Source of the DNA: an uncultured bacterium | GTDB lineage: Bacteria; Hydrothermota; Tepidihabitantia; Tepidihabitantales; Tepidihabitantaceae | NCBI GenBank assembly: GCA_937139435.1 | Contig: CAKZPX010000241.1 | Coordinates: 1-5,349, forward strand | Direction of reading: 5' to 3' | Length of the DNA stretch: 5,349 nucleotides | Shown: positions 1-5,349 of the stretch, one piece after another | How positions within the stretch are numbered: the stretch's first letter is position 1 | How the letters are laid out: every line of letters begins with the position of its first letter | Notes under the pieces: model-generated | Database searches by the model: none | What the model was told of the DNA's origin: nothing | Seen by the model: only the letters and a program-made list of their open reading frames with translations | Translations under genes and position numbers: made by a program

Positions 1-803
1 CCCATTTCTCAGCACCGGCACCGATATCGGCGATGCTTTCTGGTGTATTCATAAAAGTAACCGGTGTTTACGGGATGTGCCGGTTGATGTTTAATGTGTT
101 TGGTGTCTCCCGGGCTGAAACGCCGGCCTTCTTCAATCTTTTGATTGCCTTCGGTGCGGTGTCAATGGTTTTAGGTGGACTTTTAGCCTATTCCCAGAAC
201 GATTACAAGCGGCTTCTGGCATATTCCAGTATCAGTCAGATCGGTTACATCCTTGTTGGGCTGGGTATTGGTAACTTCTGGGGCATTGCTGGTGCGCTTT
301 TTCATGTTTTCGCCCACGCCCTGGGCAAAGGCACGCTCTTTCTTTCCTCGGGTTCGGTTGAGATGCAGGTCGGCACCAGGCAACTGGATAAACTGTGCGG
401 GTTAGAACGGACGATGCCGGTTACCTCCTGGTCGCACATCATCGCGGCATTTTCCATGTCCGGAATACCGCCCTTTGCCGGTTTCTTCTCTAAACTGTTT
501 ATTATCATCGGTGCGATTGGTGCCCGGATGTACTGGCTGGCGTTCCTTGCCGCCCTTTTCTCCGCGGTCACACTGGGGTATCTCACCAAGGTGGTGAACA
601 GCGCATTTTTCCTTAAAAAGGGTGATGAACCAACACCGGCAAAAGAGTCTCCGGTGACGATGCTCCTGGCGATGGTGATTCTGGTGATCTTAATTCTGGT
701 TACCGGTATCGGGTTCCGTGGTGTTCTGGACTACTTGGTGGGACCGGCAGCGAAGGTGCTTTTGAACGGGCTGGAGTACGCCCGCATGGTTTTAGGAGGA
801 TAA
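1..803 (+). CDS. mrpD: Antiporter-like proton/cation channel subunit, MrpD/MbhH (NuoN/NuoM-like) family, 5'-truncated
   Basis: The reading frame is open from base 3 to the TAA at 801-803, giving the C-terminal 266 residues; the family is about 490-500 residues, so roughly the first half is missing. The ATG at 33 is internal, because the ten codons before it (HFSAPAPISA) already match the conserved family segment leading into SGVFIKVTGVYGM. Other hallmarks, in fragment numbering, are DYKRLLAYSS near 67-76, the membrane helix motif HVFAHALGKGTLF near 101-113 with buried His and Lys, SGIPPFAGFFSK at 153-164, and a Lys in LGYLTK (196) at the place of the proton-exit residue of NuoL/N. About seven or eight hydrophobic helices are visible. 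The family forms the ion-translocating membrane arm of Mrp antiporters and related hydrogenases. The mrpE, F, G order downstream favours MrpD over NuoM/NuoN, although MrpA/MrpD-type paralogues are hard to separate from a fragment. Confidence 0.9.
   Translation, partial: HFSAPAPISAMLSGVFIKVTGVYGMCRLMFNVFGVSRAETPAFFNLLIAFGAVSMVLGGLLAYSQNDYKRLLAYSSISQIGYILVGLGIGNFWGIAGALFHVFAHALGKGTLFLSSGSVEMQVGTRQLDKLCGLERTMPVTSWSHIIAAFSMSGIPPFAGFFSKLFIIIGAIGARMYWLAFLAALFSAVTLGYLTKVVNSAFFLKKGDEPTPAKESPVTMLLAMVILVILILVTGIGFRGVLDYLVGPAAKVLLNGLEYARMVLGG
794..800 (+). promoter_or_regulatory. Ribosome binding site deciding the GTG start of mrpE
   Basis: AGGAGGA at the very end of mrpD lies 4 nt before the GTG at 805. 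It is the best Shine-Dalgarno match in the neighbourhood and supports GTG rather than a later ATG as the mrpE start, with translation coupled to mrpD termination at 803. Confidence 0.75.
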
Positions 804-804
804 G

Positions 805-1293
805 GTGTCACGCCGGATAGCCCTCTTTATTGCTGGACTTATCATCTGGTTACTGCTCTCCTGGACGCTTAACTACCAGGAGATTATTATTGGTGCGGTG
901 ATTGCACTAATTTCTGCCGGTATGTTTGGCGGTTATCTACCGCTGGAGGCAAAAAAACTTCTCAATCCGGTGCGCTGGTTCTGGTTGCTGGTTTATATTC
1001 CAGTATTTATCTGGCAGTGTCTTAAAGCAAATGTTGATGTGGCGTTGCGCGTACTTTCTCCAGGGCTCAATTTGAAACCGGGGATTGTTAAAATTAAGAC
1101 CAGTTTGAAAACCGAAATCGCCCGGGTATTTCTGGCAAACTCAATTACGATGACACCGGGCACGCTGACAGTAGAAATTCAGGATGATACGCTTTATATC
1201 CACTGGATTGAGCTGCGCAGTACTGATCCGGAAGAGATGGCGAAGATGATTAAGGGACCGTTTGAGTTTTTTCTCGCCAGGATATTTGATTAA
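805..1293 (+). CDS. mrpE: Mrp/Mnh cation antiporter subunit E-like protein (MbhA-like)
   Basis: This 162-residue protein has the usual MrpE length and layout. Hydrophobic segments lie at about 5-20, 25-44 and 57-73, followed by a soluble C-terminal domain with the family signature LANSITMTPGTLTVEI (110-125) and LYIHWI (130-135). MrpE is a small membrane subunit that packs against the MrpD-type subunit and is needed for assembly or activity of Mrp antiporters; in Mrp-linked hydrogenases the equivalent is MbhA. The start is GTG, one base after the mrpD stop and behind a strong AGGAGGA. The gene lies 12 nt upstream of mrpF, so it is very probably cotranscribed. No broken motif or frameshift is seen. 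Confidence 0.92.
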   Translation: MSRRIALFIAGLIIWLLLSWTLNYQEIIIGAVIALISAGMFGGYLPLEAKKLLNPVRWFWLLVYIPVFIWQCLKANVDVALRVLSPGLNLKPGIVKIKTSLKTEIARVFLANSITMTPGTLTVEIQDDTLYIHWIELRSTDPEEMAKMIKGPFEFFLARIFD

Positions 1294-1305
1294 GGGAGGG
1301 AAGGG

Positions 1306-1557
1306 ATGGTACCAATAATTGTTTTAGTTCCTGCGGCCTTCTTCTGCCTTTACCGGGCGTTACAGGGACCTTCAATTGCTGACCGGGCAATTGCGGTGGA
1401 TATGATGGGGATTGTTTTTTCCGCCATCACCGCGCTGGTGGCATTGCGCTATCGTTTAAATTATCTGATGGACATATCAATCGCTCTGGCGGTAATCTCT
1501 TTTGTGGGCGCTCTGGCACTGGCAAAGTATCTGGAAGGAAGGAGTTTAGATGATTAG
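1306..1557 (+). CDS. mrpF: Mrp/Mnh cation antiporter subunit F-like protein (MbhB-like)
   Basis: This small protein of 83 residues contains three predicted membrane helices (about 3-17, 31-48, 56-74). The family signature RALQGPSIADR (17-27) with the following Asp32 is present, as is the membrane Asp56 in LMDISIALAVISF. MrpF, with MrpG and MrpC, forms the small-helix part of the membrane module that binds ions or joins the antiporter-like subunits; the hydrogenase counterpart is MbhB. The ATG follows a GGGAGGG Shine-Dalgarno sequence at 1294-1300. The 3' end overlaps mrpG by 8 nt, which indicates translational coupling. The length is normal for the family. Confidence 0.92.
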   Translation: MVPIIVLVPAAFFCLYRALQGPSIADRAIAVDMMGIVFSAITALVALRYRLNYLMDISIALAVISFVGALALAKYLEGRSLDD

Positions 1558-1903
1558 TGCCCTGGCTTTAATCTCACTCTGGGTTGGGGTGGTTTTTGTC
1601 CTTCTGGGAGCGCTGGGTCTGGTGCGTTTTCCCGATGTATATAACCGTATGCAGGCGGCGACGAAATGCGTCACCCTGGGTGTGCTGGGGATTATGCTGG
1701 GGGTTTTCCTGCGCTCTGGCTTCAACCCCTTGGGCATCAAGGCGATCATCGGTGCGGTGTTTATCCTTCTTACCGTTCCGGTCTCCAGTCATGCCCTTGC
1801 CCGGGGCTCATTAATCGCCGGGGTAAAACTCTGGAAGGGCACAGTAAAGGATCAGTTTACCGAGGATCGGGGAGGCAAATCAATAATTGAGGAAGGAAAA
1901 TGA
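1550..1903 (+). CDS. mrpG: Mrp/Mnh cation antiporter subunit G-like protein (MbhC-like)
   Basis: The 117-residue product shows three hydrophobic helices (about 3-22, 40-55, 63-78). It carries the PhaG/MnhG signature GLVRFPDVYNRMQAATK (23-39), a second conserved block LLTVPVSSHALAR (73-85), and a charged hydrophilic tail after about residue 95. MrpG is a structural membrane subunit of Mrp-type antiporters; the counterpart in membrane-bound hydrogenase is MbhC. The start codon lies inside the end of mrpF (8-nt overlap) with AAGGAAGGAG at 1535-1544 as ribosome binding site. Its stop overlaps the start of the ferredoxin-like gene (ATGA at 1900-1903), which ties the Mrp genes to an electron-transfer subunit in one operon. 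Confidence 0.92.
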   Translation: MISALALISLWVGVVFVLLGALGLVRFPDVYNRMQAATKCVTLGVLGIMLGVFLRSGFNPLGIKAIIGAVFILLTVPVSSHALARGSLIAGVKLWKGTVKDQFTEDRGGKSIIEEGK

Positions 1904-2511
1904 GGATACCGTTACCAAAGGTTCGTGAACTGATTGAGGCGGTTCGTGCGGTAGTTAAAGGACCGTTCACAACCCAGTTTCCGAAAAAGGTGGACTCGGT
2001 TCATCCGAACTTCCGTGGCATTCTTAAATTCCGTGAGGAGAAGTGTATCTGCTGTGGTGCCTGTGTGCAGGTGTGTCCTACCGATGCCCGGGAGATTATC
2101 GTTGATCAGGAGAAAGGGGTAAGGCGCAACATCCATCACGCCGACCGCTGTATCTACTGTGCGCAGTGTGTCCTTTTCTGCCCGACCGAGGCAATTTATC
2201 ATACACCCGAGTTTGACCTTTCCCGAACCGAGCGCGGTGGCTGGGACACAACTGTGGAAAAAGAACTTGTCTATTGTGAGATCTGCGGTGAGCCGTTTGC
2301 CACAAAAGCCCAGTTGTTATGGATTGCCCATAAGGTCGGCGACCTGGTAAATTCCAACCCGACACTTTTTCTAACTCTTTATCAAAGTCTGGGTGTTGCT
2401 CTGCCTCAGGAACCTCCGTTCGGTGCCCTGCCTTACCGTTCCGGGACGATGCGCATTCTCTGCCCGGACTGCCGGCGCAAGACCTATATGACCGAAGAGT
2501 GGGGTTATTAG
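1900..2511 (+). CDS. Two-[4Fe-4S] ferredoxin-like subunit of a complex I-like/group 4 hydrogenase complex (NuoI/HycF/MbhN family)
   Basis: The protein of 203 residues should carry electrons from ferredoxin or a catalytic partner through two [4Fe-4S] clusters on the cytoplasmic side of a membrane complex. Cluster ligands are C49-C52-C55-C59 (CICCGACVQVCP, with an extra C51) and C84-C87-C90-C94 (CIYCAQCVLFCP). The N-terminus ends in HPNFRG (35-40), a block common to NuoI/HycF/MbhN proteins just before the first cluster. After residue 120 there is an extension with CEIC (126-129) followed by EPFATKAQL, and CPDCRRK (188-194). Paired CxxC motifs of this kind are known from HycF/HyfH of formate hydrogenlyases, whereas the short archaeal MbhN, as I recall it, ends soon after the second cluster. 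The four cysteines may bind a metal such as zinc (inference). It overlaps mrpG by 4 nt, with GAGG 7 nt before ATG, and is the last gene of the operon. Whether it serves a hydrogenase, formate hydrogenlyase-like or Mbx-type enzyme cannot be seen here. Confidence 0.88.
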   Translation: MRIPLPKVRELIEAVRAVVKGPFTTQFPKKVDSVHPNFRGILKFREEKCICCGACVQVCPTDAREIIVDQEKGVRRNIHHADRCIYCAQCVLFCPTEAIYHTPEFDLSRTERGGWDTTVEKELVYCEICGEPFATKAQLLWIAHKVGDLVNSNPTLFLTLYQSLGVALPQEPPFGALPYRSGTMRILCPDCRRKTYMTEEWGY

Positions 2512-2733
2512 CTAACTTTTAAGCCCTGACCGAACCCTTTGTTCTATCCATTCCGCTCCTTTCTGTGTCTTTTTGCCGAAAACAGGATGATGGTCATTTT
2601 ATTTTTCCGCAGTCTGAGAAGGGGAGCCGGGGAACCCTTTTCAGGTACGGTATCCGGCACCGCGTTGGTTGTCCCGCTGATTATAATTTTTAGGACAGCT
2701 TACAGGTTATCAACAGGATAAGTCAGAATATTC

Positions 2734-2757
2734 AAAACCGGTTTTGTCCCGGTTTTT
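2734..2757. terminator. Probable rho-independent terminator, possibly bidirectional
   Basis: AAAACCGG (2734-2741) pairs perfectly with CCGGTTTT (2749-2756) around a 7-nt loop, giving an 8-bp stem that runs into five Ts on the plus strand (2753-2757). Read on the minus strand the same stem also ends in TTTT, so it could stop both convergent operons. It lies 222 nt after the ferredoxin-like gene and about 285 nt after rnfB, which is far for a dedicated terminator. Only four of the stem pairs are G-C, so strength is moderate. Confidence 0.55.
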
Positions 2758-2809
2758 ACTCCGGTGGCAGAGGCGATTTTAAAAGACAGTGTAACCTGTA
2801 GTCTCTCTG

Positions 2810-2841
2810 ATACCACCATCCCGGGAATTACCCGGTGGTAT
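2810..2841. repeat. Bulged inverted repeat (hairpin) of unknown role
   Basis: ATACCACC (2810-2817) is the exact inverse complement of GGTGGTAT (2834-2841). Inside, GGG (2823-2825) can pair with CCC (2831-2833) around AATTA, leaving ATCCC (2818-2822) as a one-sided bulge, for a total of 11 pairs. An alternative inner fold is CCGGG/CCCGG. No T-run follows on either strand, so it is not a classic terminator. It could protect the 3' end of an rnf or hydrogenase-type transcript, or be a copy of a dispersed palindromic repeat. Role not determinable from one copy. Confidence 0.5.
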
Positions 2842-3040
2842 ACCCCATGGAAGGTTAGTTAAATTTGCTTCTGCCCGATAACCATATTTAATTATGAAAC
2901 TTAACCGCCGTGGCTCCGCATTGTTTTTCTCGGGAGCGTTAATTTTTCTTTTTTCCCGGGTCTAATTTTTATAGATGAACCAGGAAAAATGTGTCCTGAG
3001 CAAGGGTTTAGTCAGTGGTTGGTGATAAGAGGATGTCCGG

Positions 3041-4051
3041 TTAGACGGTCTTGACCGCGTGTCCAAGCGCACCGACCAGGTCAATTGCCTTGACCGGGCA
3101 GACAGATATGCACTGTCCGCAGCCGATGCATTTTTCCGGAATTACCCGGTGCTGTTTACCAGGCTCACCTTCAATCGCCTTAAACTGACAAACTTTAACG
3201 CACTCGCCGCAGCCGTTACAGCGGGGGTTGATTGATGCCTTGGGTCTGCCTGGTGCCCGGTCAACAAATGAATGGGTCGGGCACCTGTGGACACAGATAC
3301 CGCAGTCAATACATTTGGCAAAGTCCATTACCGGCAGGTTGCGTTCCATCTTGAGGGCTGCCACCGGACAGACCCGGGCACACAGTCCGCAGGCGATACA
3401 GCCCACCGAGCACACATCTTTAACCGCTTTGCCCCGGTCACGGGAGACACAGGCAAGGTAGACCAGTTTACTGCGGGGGATAAGCATCAGGGTGCCCTTG
3501 GGGCATTCCCGGACACAACGACCACAACCGATGCAGGTCTTTTCGTCAATTACCGGCAGGCGGTTTTCTCCCATCTGAATGGCACCAACCGGACAGACCT
3601 TAACGCAGTGTCCCAGTCCAACACAGCCGTAAATGCAGGCTTTTGGTCCACCGAGAAGCAGTGCTGCCTGACGGCAATCTTCTGCCCCGCGATACTGGAA
3701 GCGTTGTGGTGCCTCGTTTTTACCGCCCCGGCAGATCAATACCGCAACCTGTGCTTCTTTTGCCTCAACTTCCTGTCCCATTATTCTGCTGATTTCAGCG
3801 GTAACCTGAGCACCACCAACACTGCAGGCGTTAAGCGCTGCCTTACCACCGGCAACCGCTGCTGCATAACCATCACATCCTGGATAGCCGCAGGCACCGC
3901 AGTTGGCACCGGGTAGAACCGCACGAATCTGAGCCTCCCTTTCGTCCACCTTTATGCTGAGTTTGCGGGCAGCGATAAAGAGAATCAGCGCCAGAAACAA
4001 ACCCAGACCACCCAGGAGCGTCAGGGATTTAAACACAATCGTCCAGTCCAT
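3041..4051 (-). CDS. rnfB: Rnf electron transport complex subunit B, long form with seven predicted [4Fe-4S] clusters
   Basis: RnfB is the subunit of the Rnf complex (ferredoxin:NAD+ oxidoreductase, Na+ or H+ pumping) thought to accept electrons from ferredoxin on the cytoplasmic face. An N-terminal membrane anchor (about 5-28) is followed by the RnfB Fe-S domain with C51, C54, C59 and C76 (NCGACGYPGCDGYA). Six ferredoxin-type motifs then follow: C139/C143/C149/C153 (the typical CIYGCVGLGHC form), C173-C183, C218-C228, C247-C257, C278-C288 and C308-C318. At 336 residues it is far longer than proteobacterial RnfB (about 190) and similar to the long RnfB of anaerobes such as Acetobacterium. Extra cysteines at 107, 126, 201 and 214 may be ligands or structural. 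It is the last rnf gene, 3 nt after rnfA. No clear Shine-Dalgarno sequence precedes the ATG, so translation is probably coupled to rnfA. Confidence 0.96.
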   Translation of the reverse strand: MDWTIVFKSLTLLGGLGLFLALILFIAARKLSIKVDEREAQIRAVLPGANCGACGYPGCDGYAAAVAGGKAALNACSVGGAQVTAEISRIMGQEVEAKEAQVAVLICRGGKNEAPQRFQYRGAEDCRQAALLLGGPKACIYGCVGLGHCVKVCPVGAIQMGENRLPVIDEKTCIGCGRCVRECPKGTLMLIPRSKLVYLACVSRDRGKAVKDVCSVGCIACGLCARVCPVAALKMERNLPVMDFAKCIDCGICVHRCPTHSFVDRAPGRPKASINPRCNGCGECVKVCQFKAIEGEPGKQHRVIPEKCIGCGQCISVCPVKAIDLVGALGHAVKTV

Positions 4052-4054
4052 AGT

Positions 4055-4636
4055 TTATGAGATACCAAACAGGGCGGTGAACCCCATAAATGCCAGCGAG
4101 ACAAGCGCCGCACCAATGAAGGCAATGGGGTAACCCTTGAATGCTGGACTGATGGGTGCGTCTTCCAGCCGTTCGCGAATGGCGGAGAAGAGGATAATCG
4201 CCAGCGCAAAGCCCAGAGCGGTGCCGAGGGCGAAAACCGTGCCCTGGAGGATATTGAACTTGTAATCAATGTTAAAGAACGTTACCGCCAGGATGGCGCA
4301 GTTAGTGGTGATCAGCGGCAGATAGATGCCCATTGCCGAATAGAGGTGGCGGACATAGCGTTTAAGGAACATCTCGACGAACTGAACCAGGGTGGCGATG
4401 ACGAGGATAAAAACCGCGGTGCGCAGGAAGACAAGACCGAGCGGTAAGAGAATAGCATGGTAAAGAATCCAGGATACCCAGGCGGCAAGGAGCATAACAA
4501 AAAGAACCGCAGCACTCATCCCGATAGAGGTGTTGACCGAGGTGGAGACGCCAAAGAAGGGACAGAGACCGATGAAACGCATCAGGATAATGTTATTAAC
4601 CAGAAAGGCGGCAAGGAATATTTTCCCCGGGTTCAT
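4055..4636 (-). CDS. rnfA: Rnf electron transport complex subunit A
   Basis: RnfA is an integral membrane subunit which, with RnfE, forms a pseudo-symmetric pair holding an intramembrane Fe-S cluster between them; it is homologous to NqrE. The 193-residue protein has the normal length and about six hydrophobic helices. Diagnostic blocks are VNNIILMRFIGLCPFFGVS (13-31), containing C25, and LPLITTNCAIL (106-116), containing C113. These two cysteines are the conserved ligands. IRERLEDAPISPAFKGYPIAFI (153-174 region) matches the usual late loop. The start overlaps the rnfE stop by 4 nt (ATGA at 4636-4633) and has a strong GGAGGT eight bases before the ATG. It sits between rnfE and rnfB in the standard rnf order. 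Confidence 0.97.
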   Translation of the reverse strand: MNPGKIFLAAFLVNNIILMRFIGLCPFFGVSTSVNTSIGMSAAVLFVMLLAAWVSWILYHAILLPLGLVFLRTAVFILVIATLVQFVEMFLKRYVRHLYSAMGIYLPLITTNCAILAVTFFNIDYKFNILQGTVFALGTALGFALAIILFSAIRERLEDAPISPAFKGYPIAFIGAALVSLAFMGFTALFGIS

Positions 4637-5256
4637 TTCTTTTTACCTCCGGAAAGGGCGGTTTTATTAACCAGTGCTTTGAGGATGCCGATCAGGAAGA
4701 AGGCACCGGGCGGCAGAAGGGCAAAGAGCATCGGTGTGGCACGGTAAAAAGAAGGCAGAGCTGGCTGTCCGAATATTGTGCCATTGCCAAAGAGTTCACG
4801 CAGCGCACCCATAATAAACAGGACCAGGGTGAAGCCGATGGATTTGCCCAGACCATCCAGAAACGAATCAACTATCCCGTGTTTTGAGGCAAACGCCTCC
4901 GCTCTACCGAGGATGATACAGTTAACAACAATCAGAGGGACAAACACGCCCAGTACCCGGTAGAGCCCGGGTTGATATGCCTGCATCAGATAGTCAATTA
5001 TTGTAACAAATGTGGAGATGATAACGATAAAGATCGGGATGCGGACCGAATCAGGCACAAGTTTTCGCACCGCTGAAATAACAACATTGGAGGAGATCAA
5101 TACAAATGATGCCGCCAGTCCCATACCGAGACCGTCCCGGGCTGAGACCGTGGTTGCTAAGGTCGGGCACAGCCCGATCATTAAAATCAGGATCGGGTTC
5201 TCCTTGATTATACCTGATGTAAGATAAGAGAGACGGGAGGGTTTATCTTTCTTCAT
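4633..5256 (-). CDS. rnfE: Rnf electron transport complex subunit E
   Basis: RnfE is the membrane partner of RnfA and homologous to NqrD. The 207 residues contain about six hydrophobic helices. Family blocks visible are GIIKENPILILMIGLCPTLA (15-34) with C30, LGVFVPLIVVNCIILGRAEAF (102-122) with C113, and LRELFGNGTIFG (152-163). C30 and C113 are the expected Fe-S ligands that face the RnfA pair. The C-terminus is basic (SGGKKK). The ATG at 5256 lies inside the end of rnfG, overlapping it by 14 nt, behind a weak GGTGG; a short basic N-terminus (MKKDKPSR) is normal for the family. The RnfE identity, rather than RnfA, rests on the NPILILMIGLCPTLA form and the neighbours. Confidence 0.96.
   Translation of the reverse strand: MKKDKPSRLSYLTSGIIKENPILILMIGLCPTLATTVSARDGLGMGLAASFVLISSNVVISAVRKLVPDSVRIPIFIVIISTFVTIIDYLMQAYQPGLYRVLGVFVPLIVVNCIILGRAEAFASKHGIVDSFLDGLGKSIGFTLVLFIMGALRELFGNGTIFGQPALPSFYRATPMLFALLPPGAFFLIGILKALVNKTALSGGKKK
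4645..4650 (-). promoter_or_regulatory. Ribosome binding site of rnfA inside the rnfE 3' end
   Basis: On the minus strand GGAGGT lies 8 nt before the rnfA ATG (4636). It falls within the Lys/Gly-rich tail codons of rnfE (SGGKKK), so the rnfE C-terminus and the rnfA initiation signal share sequence. It confirms the chosen rnfA start. Confidence 0.75.
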
Positions 5257-5349
5257 TATTTTCCACCACGATTAAATCAGCAAACTTTGTCATTCCTTCC
5301 CGCAGTGCCTCGGTTACCGCGCGGGACGTAATTGTGGCGCCGGTGATCG
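5243..5349 (-). CDS. rnfG: Rnf electron transport complex subunit G, C-terminal end only
   Basis: The minus-strand frame is open from the window edge to the TAA at 5245-5243 and encodes the last 34 residues, beginning ITGATITSRAVTEALREGM. TGAT followed by I-T-S-R-A-V is the flavinylation motif of RnfG/NqrC proteins, in which FMN is attached to a threonine (the T of TGAT) by the flavin transferase ApbE. RnfG faces the outside of the membrane and relays electrons between the RnfD flavin and the RnfA/E cluster. The upstream portion, including the N-terminal membrane helix, lies outside the window. The gene overlaps rnfE by 14 nt, consistent with the usual rnfG-rnfE order. Only the C-terminus is seen, but the motif plus the position make the call firm. 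Confidence 0.9.
   Translation of the reverse strand, partial: ITGATITSRAVTEALREGMTKFADLIVVENNEER

Larger units (their letters stand above)
2512..3040. other. Convergent intergenic region without a supported gene
   Basis: These 529 bases separate the two convergent clusters. No reading frame here has a recognisable motif. The longest on the plus strand is a 60-codon frame at 2539-2721 that would need a TTG start and has no clear ribosome binding site. T-rich and A-rich runs are common compared with the flanking genes. Supported contents are a terminator-like stem at 2734-2757 and a bulged hairpin at 2810-2841. I see no tRNA, rRNA, CRISPR repeat or transposase remnant. Because both operons end here, no promoter is required. 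Confidence 0.7.

Noticed and set aside
1..1903. Stand-alone Mrp Na+/H+ antiporter operon
   Set aside because: The overlapping NuoI/HycF-like iron-sulfur gene points to a redox complex; stand-alone Mrp operons carry no such subunit.
2682..2687. Perfect TATAAT -10-like hexamer in the gap (also near-perfect on the other strand)
   Set aside because: No -35-like hexamer lies at 16-18 nt on either strand (a TTGATA on the minus strand is about 22 nt away), and a convergent gap does not need a promoter.
2539..2721. 60-codon frame in the gap with a hydrophobic stretch
   Set aside because: It needs a TTG start, has no ribosome binding site and matches no family I recognise; chance expectation for such a length is high.
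2927..2961. CTCGGGA ... TCCCGGG inverted repeat followed by T-rich sequence as a second terminator
   Set aside because: The stem has one mismatch or needs a wobble and would enclose a loop of about 19 nt, too weak to call.
3272..3916. Long 214-codon open frame on the plus strand opposite rnfB
   Set aside because: It is antisense to a clearly conserved rnfB. Its product has no recognisable motif, and the frame is open only because of the composition of the Cys/Gly/Pro-rich rnfB codons.
3041..5349. Possibility that the minus-strand cluster is Na+-NQR rather than Rnf
   Set aside because: RnfB-type Fe-S protein follows the RnfE/RnfA pair; Nqr operons have NqrF there instead and lack a polyferredoxin RnfB.

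Overview
The window holds two convergent, tightly packed gene clusters for membrane-bound, ferredoxin-linked ion-pumping complexes, separated by about 530 bases without a supported gene.

Plus strand (1-2511): the 3' end of an Mrp/complex I-type antiporter-like gene (MrpD/MbhH family), then mrpE, mrpF, mrpG and a two-cluster ferredoxin-like subunit of the NuoI/HycF/MbhN family. The genes overlap or lie a few bases apart, and each internal start has a good Shine-Dalgarno sequence. A NuoI/HycF-like gene overlapping mrpG by 4 nt indicates that this is not a stand-alone Mrp antiporter. It looks like the distal part of an operon for an Mrp-linked respiratory complex: a group 4 membrane-bound [NiFe] hydrogenase (Mbh), a formate hydrogenlyase-like enzyme or an Mbx/Mbs-type relative. 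The catalytic large and small subunits, NuoH-like subunit and other Mrp subunits would lie left of the window, so the exact enzyme cannot be named.

Intergenic region (2512-3040): no convincing gene. It holds one good stem followed by a T-run (about 2734-2757), a likely terminator possibly working in both directions, and a strong bulged hairpin (2810-2841) of unknown role.

Minus strand (5349-3041): rnfG (3' end only), rnfE, rnfA and rnfB, in the usual rnfCDGEAB order; rnfC and rnfD should lie to the right. Rnf couples ferredoxin oxidation and NAD+ reduction to Na+ or H+ transport. The RnfB here is a long form with Cys motifs for seven [4Fe-4S] clusters.

Together the clusters suggest a bacterium with anaerobic, ferredoxin-centred energy metabolism: reduced ferredoxin could feed Rnf (making NADH) or the Mrp-linked complex (possibly making H2), both building an ion gradient. 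Taxonomy cannot be fixed from this window. The gene content would suit an uncultivated anaerobic, perhaps thermophilic, bacterium, for example a WOR-3/Stahlbacteria-like or Thermotogae-like lineage, but that is a guess. The genes are recognisable members of known families; I see no wholly new system here.
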